From positions 1 to 10,994 of the forward strand of contig JAJZDO010000105.1 in assembly GCA_021805955.1 (NCBI GenBank): a stretch of 10,994 bases of DNA, read 5' to 3'. The notes below the pieces were generated by a model. It was not told the DNA's origin and ran no database searches. It was given only the letters and a program-made list of their open reading frames with translations. This DNA comes from Acidobacteriota bacterium (GTDB lineage: Bacteria; Acidobacteriota; Terriglobia; Terriglobales; Acidobacteriaceae). Below, piece by piece: positions 1 through 7,344 of this stretch. Within the stretch, counting starts at the first letter, position 1; the number at the start of each line of letters is the position of its first letter. Made by a program: the position numbers and the translations under genes.

Positions 1-388
1 GAATCAGCAGCGCCAGGAGCGGGCGAGGACCTATGCCGATCTATTTCAGCAGCAAGGCCTGGTGGAGGCAGCCGTCTATCCGAGCCATGGCGTCGTGCTG
101 CCGTATGTCGATCCGCGCGGAACGCACGTCTTTCATCAATATGTCATCCGTGCCCCGCGCCGCGATGCTTTGCGAGCCTTTCTCGCCGAACGCGGCATCG
201 GTTCCGAGATCTACTACCCGCTGCCCCTGCATCTGCAGCAATGCTTCCAAAACCTCGGTTATGCGGAAGGCGCATTTCCAGAGAGCGAGCGCGCTGCGAA
301 AGAAGTTCTGGCGCTTCCTATCTTTCCTGAACTAACGCAGGAAGAACAAGAGCGTGTCGTCGCCGCCATCGCCGCCTCCTTGAGTTGA
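1..388 (+). CDS. DegT/DnrJ/EryC1/StrS aminotransferase, C-terminal part (5' truncated)
   Basis: This open frame is already running at base 2 and ends at TGA 386-388, giving about 128 residues of a protein cut off by the window edge. The piece matches the C-terminal small domain of PLP-dependent sugar aminotransferases (DegT/DnrJ/EryC1/StrS, WecE-like). It shows FHQYVIR, the IYYPLPLHLQ segment and the LALPIFPELTQEEQERVV end that is typical of the family. Members transaminate nucleotide-linked keto-sugars during biosynthesis of O-antigen, exopolysaccharide or modified sugars in the cytoplasm. The PLP-binding lysine would lie upstream of the window, so catalytic competence cannot be judged, nor can the exact sugar. 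The 104-base gap to the next gene, which has its own ribosome binding site, argues against tight coupling to the ABC genes. An internal ATG at 62 is not the real start, because family-like sequence continues upstream of it. Confidence 0.9.
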   Translation, partial: NQQRQERARTYADLFQQQGLVEAAVYPSHGVVLPYVDPRGTHVFHQYVIRAPRRDALRAFLAERGIGSEIYYPLPLHLQQCFQNLGYAEGAFPESERAAKEVLALPIFPELTQEEQERVVAAIAASLS

Positions 389-492
389 GAGGGCGGCAAA
401 AAACTGGAACGAGTGACGGCGGATTGTCCAGGGATAGAACTGTCCGGCCAGTCGTAGAGTAGAGTCCATACGATACAGGGTGGAGATCCGTC

Positions 493-1266
493 ATGCTTGA
501 GCTGCAAAATCTGTCGCGAAGCTATCGTGGCATTCCAGCCATCAAGAACCTGAGTTTCTGCGTCGCCGCGGGGGAGATTGTAGGGTTTCTCGGCCCCAAT
601 GGCGCCGGGAAATCCACCACGGTCAAGATCATTACTGGACTCTTACGACCGAATGATGGCCGAGTGCTTTTTGAAGGCAAGGATATCCGCAAGGATCTGG
701 TGAGCTTTCGCGCCGCGCTCGGCTATGTTCCAGAGGAGGCCCACCTCTATAACCACTTGTCCAGTCTGGAATATCTACAACTTGTGGGCAGGTTGCGTGG
801 AATGAAGGAATCGCTGATCGAAATAAAAGCAAAGAAACTGCTGCAACTACTCAATTTGGAGTCCTGGCAGTATTCAACGATCTCCTCTTATTCAAAAGGT
901 ATGAAACAGCGTGTGTTGATTGCCGCTGCCCTGATGCATGACCCGAAGTTGTTGATCTTTGACGAGCCGCTCTCCGGACTGGATGTTGTATCCTCTCGAC
1001 TCTTCAAGGACATGCTGGAGGAACTCTCGGCGCAGGGCAAAGCCATCCTTTATATTTCGCATGTCCTTGAGGTGGTCGAGCAGATTTGCAATCGGGTGAT
1101 TGTGATTGCAAAGGGCAAGATTGTGGCGGACGCCCCACCCTCTGATCTGACGAAATTGATGGAGTTGGCAAACCTTGAAAGTGTATTTGCGCAATTGGTG
1201 CAACAGCAGGACACCAAGGTGTTGGCACGCGAACTGGTCGAGGTCATGCAAATTGAGAATGCTTAG
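493..1266 (+). CDS. ABC-2 type exporter ATP-binding protein
   Basis: This is a 257-residue cytoplasmic ATPase subunit that would power a membrane exporter. All nucleotide-binding elements are visible: Walker A GPNGAGKS (34-41), GYVPEE at the Q-loop position (78-82, with Glu where Gln is usual, as in many drug/Nos-type ATPases), signature YSKGMKQR (133-140), Walker B LLIFDEP (153-159), D-loop SGLD (161-164) and H-loop His190 in YISH. It aligns with the CcmA/NatA-like exporter ATPases. ATG 493 is preceded by GGAG at 482-485 with 7-base spacing. The stop overlaps the start of the permease gene by 8 bases (ATGCTTAG), so the two are almost certainly translationally coupled. The substrate cannot be told. 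By eye the gene is less GC-rich than the minus-strand genes: about 45% in the row 781-840 against about 63% in the row 9301-9360 of nadA. Confidence 0.93.
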   Translation: MLELQNLSRSYRGIPAIKNLSFCVAAGEIVGFLGPNGAGKSTTVKIITGLLRPNDGRVLFEGKDIRKDLVSFRAALGYVPEEAHLYNHLSSLEYLQLVGRLRGMKESLIEIKAKKLLQLLNLESWQYSTISSYSKGMKQRVLIAAALMHDPKLLIFDEPLSGLDVVSSRLFKDMLEELSAQGKAILYISHVLEVVEQICNRVIVIAKGKIVADAPPSDLTKLMELANLESVFAQLVQQQDTKVLARELVEVMQIENA

Positions 1267-3048
1267 TCGTCTGCGTGCTTTTGCTCGGCCGGAACAGCAG
1301 GTTCTCTCTATTGACGTGCTCGCCGGGATGGGTCCGCCGGATCGTGCGGAACAAGGCCAATTGGCGATCCTTATTCGTCACTTCCTGGATCGATTCTTCA
1401 ATAATGAAATGGCTTCGTCCGACGATGAGGGGAAGACGCGTCTCATTCAGGTAGCGTGTGCGGCGGGTCTTCCCGGGTTCGTAGCGGCCATGTATTTGTG
1501 GCCCGTTTATCATGACATACTCGGACGGCATCGCCCCTATTGGGCTCGGGTCAGTGACCACTATCTATTTGTGGTCTATTCCATGGTGGCCATGGGAATC
1601 GTCGTGGTCTTCGAATGGGATCTATTCTTTCCTGATTTGCTGGACATTTTTGTTCTATCGAGCTTGCCGATCAAGAATCGAAAGCTATTTCTGGCGAGAA
1701 TTGCGACGATTGTGATCTTTGTCGTCGGCTTTCTGTTTGATGCGAATATTCTCGCGGCGCTCGCCCTGCCAGCGGCGATTGATCCGCCGGGCTTGGGACG
1801 CTTTCTAGCCGCTCATGTAGTGGCAGTAGTCGGGAGCGGCGTTTTTGCTGCAGCGGCAATCCTGGCCATTCAAGGGACGCTTCTCACCCTTCTCGGAGCG
1901 CGGATGTTCCGAAGAATTTCACTCCTGTTTCAGGGGCTTTTTATTACAGCGCTGCTGATGGTCCTGTTCTTATATCCTGCTGTATCCGGGGCCCTCCCGG
2001 AGTTCATGCATTCCAATAGCGCGTTTGCACTGTCCTTTCCTCCATTTTGGTTTTTAGGAATATATGAGCGTGTGATGGAAGGACCATCGGCCTTGCCGAT
2101 CTACATGAGGCTCGCGCGAACAGGCTGCACGGTGACCGTCTGGGTTGTCGCCGTGGCGATTCTTTCATATCCACTGGCATACTGGCGCAGAACACGTGAG
2201 TTGATTGAGGGCTCGGGCGCACGGGATACAAGGAGCGTGATTGCCCGGCCTATCAATCGAATAATGCACATGACCGTGTTGCGGGTGCCCGTTCGCCGGG
2301 CCATTTTCCACTTCATCAGTCAGACTCTGCCAAGGGTGCAGCGCTATCGGATCTACCTGGTCATGTATGGAGGACTGGGTCTTTCCCTGATTATTGCAAC
2401 CGTGCTGCGCTTGCATGTTTGGCAAGGAGCAGTACGCGTCGAAATCTCCCCCGACGGACTGCGGGCCGCGATTCCAATGGCCGCGTTTTGGACAATCGCT
2501 GGGTTGCGTATGGCGTTTGTTTCGCCCGGCGATCCGCGGGCAGATGGATTTTTCGGACCATCCAAGGTAGACCGGAATTGGAGCAACTGGCTGCTACCAA
2601 AACTTGGATTCTCGCGTGGTCAAACATCATCACACTTGCAATTGTTGCCGCTCTGCATGCACTTGTCCCTCCCGGATCGCACGCGTGGAAGACAATTGCA
2701 GCCCAAGTGCTAGTAGCAGTAGGGCTATGCCTCCTGCTTACGGACACCTTTTTTCTGAACGTGAAGATCCTGCCGTTTACCGGGGTCAAAGCTCCGGAGA
2801 GAACGAACCTGGCAATTGTCTTGCTGAAATACGTGGCGGCATTCGTCCCATTGGTCTTGATCGTGGCAAGACTGGAGCCTTGGATGGAAGCAAGCGTTGG
2901 TAATATGGCGACTGCGGCCTCGATAATTGCGGCGACGCATTTCGGAATGCAGGCGGTCCATCGAAGACTATTGAGAGATCACTTGAACGTGCCCGATGTC
3001 GATGAGGACCAGCAACAAGTTTTCCAGACTCTCGGCCTTCGCTATTGA
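1259..3048 (+). pseudogene. Multi-spanning ABC exporter permease, frame broken near 2543-2553
   Basis: ATG 1259 overlaps the ATPase stop. The reading frame gives 428 residues of a membrane protein. After codon 428 (Ala, 2540-2542) it turns into non-hydrophobic sequence that stops at 2711-2713. From 2545 the next frame continues the membrane protein (WIFRTIQGRPELEQ, then three more hydrophobic segments) to TGA 3046-3048. Adding one base restores a single product of about 596 residues. Hydrophobic segments lie near 62-82, 103-123, 146-170, 181-211, 220-243, 289-308, 366-386 and 405-421 before the break. The cytoplasmic-looking SSLPIKNRKLFLARI segment (134-148) resembles the loop seen in large acidobacterial ABC permeases. 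No transported substrate can be inferred. Either the gene is inactivated or one base is missing in the assembly. There is no obvious slippery heptamer to suggest programmed frameshifting. A simple gene caller would list two pieces, 1259-2713 and 2419-3048. Confidence 0.8.
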
Positions 3049-3090
3049 AATATCCGCTGGGGCAGCTTTGTCCAGTGCCTGAAATTCGGG

Positions 3091-3114
3091 CGGGTCAGAT
3101 GTCGATTTGACCTG
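3091..3114. terminator. Hairpin between convergent genes, possible bidirectional terminator
   Basis: The arms CGGGTCAGAT (3091-3100) and ATTTGACCTG (3105-3114) pair over 10 bp, with two G-T wobbles, around a GTCG loop. It lies in the 98-base gap between the permease stop (3048) and the stop of the convergent SH3 lipoprotein gene (3147), where a shared terminator is expected. Neither side has a clear U-run, so it is not a canonical intrinsic terminator. It could equally be a dispersed palindromic repeat. Confidence 0.4.
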
Positions 3115-3146
3115 GGGGAACTCGTGCGGGCGCGGATTGTCCTGAA

Positions 3147-4352
3147 CTATTCCCGCACATGCTTGTGGCGGCGATCCCTGTGCCGGACGTGGGAACGCAC
3201 GGCGCGGGTTGCCCTGGGAGCGGGCGTGGCGCCGGCGGACAGAACCGGCCGCACCAGGTTCCCTTCCATCCGGTACGTCAAGGTCTTCAACTGCGATGCC
3301 TGCGGCATGCCGGTCTTTGCATCGAGACTGACGCTGTCACCGTCCGCTACTTGAAAACTGAACGTCGGCTCCGATCCATTGGGACTGTTGTCGTTGCCGG
3401 GTGTCACCTTCACGGGAAAGAACCCGACAATATCGTGCTCCCGAAAAGCGGTGCCATAGCGGTGCCTGCGCGTGTCCCAGGTAAATACGCGCACCTGATC
3501 GAAGTCGTACGGCAAGCCGTTCTTGTAGGGAGTCAGCACGGTCAGATACTCCGGCACCTGTCCGTTCGGCTTGCCGGAATCTGGATCCGAGACGGTACGC
3601 AGAACATAGGCCCCGATCATCCGTTCATTTTCCGCATACTGCGCCACGTCGTCCGGTACATCCACCTGCAGGTCACGCGAGAGCATCCATCCCGTGTGCC
3701 CGGCGCTATCGCGCACCAGCCACCAATCCTCCATGGGAACCGCAGGTAGGAATCGCGACTCGAAGCCTTCTTGATGGCCCTTGTTGTGGCGAGGGATTGC
3801 CGGAGCTTTCGGGGCGCCCGCCGGCAGACCCAGCACGTTGCTCGCCGCAAACCTGGGAGTAGAAGCGCGCTCCAGCAGAAAAACCTTTGTATTCGCCGGC
3901 AGCAGATAGAACCGCTGCGTCTGCCGCCCCGGCGTCAGGTGCATATACAGCTCGTTGTAGAGAACTGCTGTGGCGACGGGAGTCTGGCCGGCATGGGACT
4001 TCCCTAAATTCTCAAACTCGTCGAACTCGCTTTGATCGATGACGGCATGGTCTTCAATCCAACCGACCTCGCCCCGCGGCGTTTTCACCTGCGTGAATCG
4101 CGGGATATGCTGCATGACTTGCAGGCGCTCTCCATTGTTCACTTCGGCTACGCGATTGGCCACGATAGCCACGCGGTCGCGCAGATACATCTGCTTCACG
4201 GCCACGTAGACATATTCCGCGGAAGAGGTGGATCGAAGATGGCTGCAACCGGCCAGGCAGATCAGTACAACCGACAGGCATGCGGCGAGGCACGATACAA
4301 TCCGTCGACGCGGGCGCACTGGAGGCGCAATTGGCAGGGGGAAATCAGGCAT
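3147..4352 (-). CDS. SH3-domain lipoprotein with basic C-terminal tail
   Basis: This is a protein of about 401 residues of unknown specific function. It opens with a short Pro-rich stretch, an RPRRR segment, a hydrophobic helix and the lipobox LAGC (Cys36 from the ATG), so it should be a lipid-anchored envelope protein. Residues about 48-105 look like a bacterial SH3 (SH3b) domain, with YVYVAVKQMYLRDR and ending in GEVGWIEDHAVI. Residues about 129-230 look like a second SH3-like unit interrupted by a Gly/Pro/Ala-rich insert and ending in DWWLVRDSAGHTGWMLSRD. The last 30 residues are rich in Arg and His. SH3b domains commonly bind peptidoglycan peptides, so a cell-wall role is plausible but inferred. 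ATG 4352 was chosen; an in-frame TTG at 4361 would add three residues and neither has a strong Shine-Dalgarno. The gene lies 74 bases after the propeller gene on the same strand. Confidence 0.8.
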   Translation of the reverse strand: MPDFPLPIAPPVRPRRRIVSCLAACLSVVLICLAGCSHLRSTSSAEYVYVAVKQMYLRDRVAIVANRVAEVNNGERLQVMQHIPRFTQVKTPRGEVGWIEDHAVIDQSEFDEFENLGKSHAGQTPVATAVLYNELYMHLTPGRQTQRFYLLPANTKVFLLERASTPRFAASNVLGLPAGAPKAPAIPRHNKGHQEGFESRFLPAVPMEDWWLVRDSAGHTGWMLSRDLQVDVPDDVAQYAENERMIGAYVLRTVSDPDSGKPNGQVPEYLTVLTPYKNGLPYDFDQVRVFTWDTRRHRYGTAFREHDIVGFFPVKVTPGNDNSPNGSEPTFSFQVADGDSVSLDAKTGMPQASQLKTLTYRMEGNLVRPVLSAGATPAPRATRAVRSHVRHRDRRHKHVRE

Positions 4353-4426
4353 AGCGTCCAAGTAGCAGAAATTTCAGTGTACGCGCAAACGTGCAAACAA
4401 CCGCGGACCGCCGCCACACATGATCC

Positions 4427-5614
4427 TTACGGCACCACGGAGAGAGCGATGGCGCCGGCAGGATCCGTTCCTGTGGCCGTCGATACGACCGAGTCCAGCT
4501 TGCCTCCGATGGTCGCGTCGAAACTGAACACCTGCAGGTCCGGCGAGCCACCAGCATTAATCACCAGCAGATATTTTCCCGTCGAATCCAGCGATATCGC
4601 GGTCGGCGCGGAGCCAGTGGCAAACGGCGAACTGGAGAGTTGTGTCAGCGTGCCGCCAGTCCCCAGCGTATATCCGGTGATGACATTCGCGGTGCGGTTG
4701 GCGACATAGACATATGTATTGCTTGGATCGACCACGATAGACTGCGGGCCGAGCGGAGAGGTAAACGGCGAACCGGCGACCTCCTTCAGCGCGCCGCCCG
4801 TTCCGATCGTCAAAACACGAATGCCCGATCCCGCTTCACCGACAAATAAATAGGCTGAATTGTTATCGGCTGCAAACGTATTGTCCGATGCCCCGTTGAG
4901 CGGCGCCAGATGCATCTGCCCACTTAGCGCGCCGCTGGTGCTGTTGAACGTGAATCCGTCCGTGCCACCGCTTCCCAGGCCAACATATAGGTATTGGTCG
5001 TTGGGGGTGACATAGACTTGAGTGGGACTGCCTGCGTCGAGTGTGATTCCCTGGCCAATCTGCGTCAGTGCCCCGGTCGTGGGATTGATCTGATATTCAA
5101 ATAGCGCCGTTAAATCGGAAGAGACCATAAACAACCAGTTGCCGCTGGGATCGATGGTCATCCAGGTCGGATTCAGAGTCGAAGCCACTGGACTGCCGCT
5201 GTTTCCCAGCGTCAGCGCCCCATTCGTACCAATGCTATACACAAAGACTGAACCATTCCCCCCGGTTGCCACGTAGAGAAACGTGCCCTTCGGAGTGGCG
5301 GCCAATGCGCTCAGCGCGCTGCTCAGGTTGTAGGAGGTACCCGAGATGCTGGTAAATGTCGCAGTCGGAAGCGGAAAAGCTGCAATGGTTTCTGTAGTGG
5401 CATTGGCCACATATGCATATGAACTGTAAGTTGCGCTACCGCCGCCGCTACCGCTACCGCTTCCACTACCGCTTCCGCTACTCACGCAGTCGTTATTCGC
5501 CTGGCAGACCGGCATAAAGAAGCCTTTGCAGCCTGTCGTGGCCGGAACGACAACAGCCAGGAAAACGATGGCAAATCCGCACAGCGCGCCAGAGAGAGAA
5601 ATCCGTAGCCTCAT
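4427..5614 (-). CDS. Seven-bladed beta-propeller lipoprotein, lactonase/YncE-like
   Basis: This is a 395-residue exported protein. The N-terminus has a positively charged start, a hydrophobic core and TTGC at 26-29, a relaxed lipobox followed by KGFF, a lipoprotein start typical of acidobacterial propeller proteins. A Ser-Gly repeat linker spans about 46-60. The remainder, from about 64 to the end, consists of repeating blades marked by YAYVANATTETIAAF, FLYVATGGNGSVFVYSI, YLYVGLGSGGTDGF, YLFVGEAGSGIRVL, YVYVANRTANVITGYTL and YLLVINAGGSPDLQVFSF. This is the pattern of the 6-phosphogluconolactonase (Pgl)/YVTN superfamily. Because the protein is exported and lipid-anchored, a cytoplasmic pentose-phosphate role is unlikely, and enzymatic activity is unproven. 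Cys37 and Cys43 may form a disulfide. ATG 5614 is used; the only AGGAG lies 18 bases upstream, which is too far to be a normal binding site. It sits 66 bases after ahpD. Confidence 0.85.
   Translation of the reverse strand: MRLRISLSGALCGFAIVFLAVVVPATTGCKGFFMPVCQANNDCVSSGSGSGSGSGSGGGSATYSSYAYVANATTETIAAFPLPTATFTSISGTSYNLSSALSALAATPKGTFLYVATGGNGSVFVYSIGTNGALTLGNSGSPVASTLNPTWMTIDPSGNWLFMVSSDLTALFEYQINPTTGALTQIGQGITLDAGSPTQVYVTPNDQYLYVGLGSGGTDGFTFNSTSGALSGQMHLAPLNGASDNTFAADNNSAYLFVGEAGSGIRVLTIGTGGALKEVAGSPFTSPLGPQSIVVDPSNTYVYVANRTANVITGYTLGTGGTLTQLSSSPFATGSAPTAISLDSTGKYLLVINAGGSPDLQVFSFDATIGGKLDSVVSTATGTDPAGAIALSVVP
5435..5482 (-). repeat. Hexanucleotide tandem repeat encoding the Ser-Gly linker
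   Basis: Eight imperfect 6-base units (plus strand GCTACC, GCCGCC, GCTACC, GCTACC, GCTTCC, ACTACC, GCTTCC, GCTACT) lie inside the propeller gene. Read on the minus strand they encode alternating Ser and Gly between the lipid anchor and the propeller. Gain or loss of whole units keeps the frame and only changes spacer length. Confidence 0.85.
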
Positions 5615-5680
5615 ACATGGATAGTGTACCCGCTCCTTCTGCCTGAGAGAAACGCACTCCGACGCGCCTGCTTGCCGTTT

Positions 5681-6235
5681 TTACTGCTGCAACACGGGTC
5701 CCATCACGGAGCTGTATTCCATATCCAGCACCGTGCCGATCGCATGCACAATGGAGGCGATGCGGACCGCGGCGACGATCTGCTCTTCTGTAATCCCCTT
5801 CTGCCGCAACACATTCTCGTGGGCATCGATACACTTGCCGCAGCCGTTGACAGCGGAGGCGGCGAGGCACCACAGCTCAAAGTCCACCGGATCGGCCTTG
5901 TGCGCGCGAATGCCGTTCATCCGCAGCCGCGCGGGCATCGTGCCGTACTTCTCATTCCTGGTCAGGTGATGGAAGCGATAGAAAATGTTGTTCATTCCCA
6001 TCAACGCCGCCGCCGTTTTGACCGCGTCCACCTGCTCCGCGGTCAAATGCTCCGCCGACGACTGCAACGCGGCCCCTGTCAGAATAGACTGCCGCGTGGC
6101 AATGGCGCTCACCAGCAAAGTTCCCCATGCTTGCGTCTTGGTAAGCTCGATGTTCTGGCGCACCAGTGAGGAGTAATTCAACTTCAGGTCCTTCGCATAT
6201 TCAGGAAGGCCGTCGATCAATTCATCGAGAGGCAT
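5681..6235 (-). CDS. ahpD: Alkyl hydroperoxide reductase AhpD (carboxymuconolactone decarboxylase fold)
   Basis: This 184-residue protein has the AhpD all-helical fold. It recycles oxidised AhpC in the cytoplasm and, in Mycobacterium, passes electrons from lipoamide dehydrogenase and a lipoyl protein. The active-site motif CGKC (Cys132, Cys135) with downstream His139 and upstream Glu120 matches the catalytic Glu/Cys-x-x-Cys/His set of M. tuberculosis AhpD; Lys134 replaces the His found between the cysteines there. Length is normal for the family. ATG 6235 was chosen because AAAGGA lies 6 bases upstream and the protein then starts MPLDELIDGLPEYAKDLK, as family members do; the longer frame to 6304 runs into ahpC. 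The gene follows ahpC by 20 bases, so the two form an operon. No AhpF gene is present in the window, in keeping with the AhpC/AhpD pairing. Confidence 0.95.
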   Translation of the reverse strand: MPLDELIDGLPEYAKDLKLNYSSLVRQNIELTKTQAWGTLLVSAIATRQSILTGAALQSSAEHLTAEQVDAVKTAAALMGMNNIFYRFHHLTRNEKYGTMPARLRMNGIRAHKADPVDFELWCLAASAVNGCGKCIDAHENVLRQKGITEEQIVAAVRIASIVHAIGTVLDMEYSSVMGPVLQQ

Positions 6236-6255
6236 GCATTGTCCTTTCACTTCGC

Positions 6256-6801
6256 CTATCGGACCTGGAGAGTTGCGTCGCCCTTTTGCCAGTTGCAGGG
6301 GCACAGCTCGTCGGTCTGCAATGCATCCAGCACGCGCAGAACTTCCTGCGGGTTGCGGCCAACGGAAAGATCGGTCACATAGATAAAGCGGATGACGTTT
6401 TCAGGGTCCACGAGGAAGGTGGCTCGCTGCGCAACGCCCGCCTGCTCATCCAGAATTCCAAGCTGACCGCTAAGATCGCGCTTGATGTCGGAAAGCATGG
6501 GAAAGGGCAAATCCTTCAGGTCGGCATGATGGGTGCGCCACGCGGCGTGAACGTACTCATTGTCCGTGCTGGCGCCGAGAACCTGGCAGTCGCGGTCCGC
6601 AAACTCCCGATTCAGCTTGCCGAACGCGGCAATCTCTGTGGGACAGACGAAGGTAAAGTCCTTCGGCCAGAAGAAGTAGAGCTTCCACTTGCCGGGATAG
6701 GATTCCTGCGTGATGGTCGTAAAGGCTTTCGCCTCATCCTTGTCTGTCGAAACCGTAGCTGTCAGAGAAAAGTCGGGAAATTTTTCGCCAATTTGTAGCA
6801 T
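6256..6801 (-). CDS. ahpC: Peroxiredoxin AhpC, three-cysteine AhpD-dependent type
   Basis: This is a 181-residue 2-Cys peroxiredoxin that reduces hydrogen peroxide, organic hydroperoxides and probably peroxynitrite. The peroxidatic cysteine is Cys53 in PKDFTFVCPTE. The C-terminus carries LCPCNW with Cys167 and Cys169. Two cysteines here, rather than one, match the M. tuberculosis-type AhpC that is reduced by AhpD instead of AhpF. An extra Cys72 is also present. ATG 6801 has AAAGGGG 8 bases upstream, and the product then begins MLQIGEKFPDFSL as expected; the upstream extension in the same frame is not family-like. It heads the ahpC-ahpD pair. The 180-base gap from the ferredoxin gene probably holds its promoter, but I see no convincing -35/-10 or PerR box there. 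Confidence 0.96.
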   Translation of the reverse strand: MLQIGEKFPDFSLTATVSTDKDEAKAFTTITQESYPGKWKLYFFWPKDFTFVCPTEIAAFGKLNREFADRDCQVLGASTDNEYVHAAWRTHHADLKDLPFPMLSDIKRDLSGQLGILDEQAGVAQRATFLVDPENVIRFIYVTDLSVGRNPQEVLRVLDALQTDELCPCNWQKGDATLQVR

Positions 6802-6915
6802 GTTTGTCGCCCCTTTAATTTGGTTTAGGTGGAAATCCGGCTGGCGTTCCATACGCGCCAATGTAGAAAATCATTCAACTATTCAGGATAACAAAGTGCT
6901 TGCGATGGAATCCCA

Positions 6916-6960
6916 GGTATCATGCGCCGCGGCGGATGATACCCTTCAACACGCTCAGGG
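6916..6960. repeat. Composite intergenic palindrome: 8-bp perfect stem plus REP-like CCCTGAGC/GAAGGG unit
   Basis: GGTATCAT (6916-6923) and ATGATACC (6936-6943) are perfect inverted repeats around a self-complementary CGCCGCGGCG core. Directly adjoining at 6942-6960, the minus strand reads CCCTGAGCGTGTTGAAGGG. That resembles the widespread bacterial intergenic palindrome of the CCCTGAGCnnnGTCGAAGGG kind, here with one diverged arm. It lies between the ferredoxin stop and the ahpC promoter region, where it could stabilise or end the upstream transcript. There is no U-tract, so a standard intrinsic terminator is unlikely. Confidence 0.6.
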
Positions 6961-6981
6961 CAGGCTCTGGGGCACACATGA

Positions 6982-7344
6982 CTATGCATAGGGAGCCGGC
7001 AACCCCTTCGCCACGCGGTATGCCCGCATCTCCCATTCCTGATGGGTGCGAATGCGCACATCGCTGCGCGGCATGGCGCGGCAGAGCAGAACATAGCCCG
7101 CGATTTTGTCTTCGGCAAAATACACATCCGGATGGTCGTGCTCGACTTTTCCTTCCAGCAGCAGGCCCGCGCAGGTGAGGCAACGACCCTGGTGACAGAT
7201 GGAGGGTAGCGTCACTCCGTTGGCCTCGGCAGCATTCCAAATATGTTCCCGATCGCCGCAAGCAAAAGAGCGGAGACCCTCGGGAGTTTCCAGCACCACC
7301 CGAAAGTTCCGCTCTTTCGTATTGTCATCTTCGATATTCGCCAC
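6982..7344 (-). CDS. Plant-type [2Fe-2S] ferredoxin
   Basis: This is a 120-residue soluble electron carrier. The cluster ligands are Cys50, Cys55, Cys58 and Cys88, in the classic C-x4-C-x2-C-x29-C spacing (ICHQGRCLTCAG and YVLLCRA). The acidic HDHPDVYF segment lies between them. The N-terminal 12 residues and a C-terminal tail of about 20 residues extend beyond the minimal fold. The start is GTG 7344, whose G is shared with the TAG stop of the thioferritin gene (TAGTG), and no good Shine-Dalgarno precedes it, so translation probably depends on termination of the upstream gene. This tight coupling suggests a working link with the ferritin-like protein, for example donating electrons for reductive iron release; that role is inferred from position only. 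A general house-keeping ferredoxin role cannot be excluded. Confidence 0.92.
   Translation of the reverse strand: MANIEDDNTKERNFRVVLETPEGLRSFACGDREHIWNAAEANGVTLPSICHQGRCLTCAGLLLEGKVEHDHPDVYFAEDKIAGYVLLCRAMPRSDVRIRTHQEWEMRAYRVAKGLPAPYA

Noticed and set aside
389..492. Promoter for the ABC genes
   Set aside because: Only a poor -10-like TACGAT is seen and no matching -35 at usable spacing.
2543..2553. Programmed ribosomal frameshift in the permease
   Set aside because: No slippery heptamer, internal Shine-Dalgarno or downstream structure is evident, and a frameshift is not expected in this family.
4032..4709. 225-residue open frame on the plus strand across the two lipoprotein genes
   Set aside because: It is antisense to two recognisable lipoproteins, crosses their boundary and has no family-like sequence.
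5624..6798. Two long plus-strand open frames opposite ahpD and ahpC
   Set aside because: They mirror the coding frames of clear peroxiredoxin genes and have no recognisable content.
6865..6879. Possible PerR/Fur box upstream of ahpC
   Set aside because: Only about 8 of 14 informative positions match either consensus, no better than expected in AT-rich intergenic sequence.
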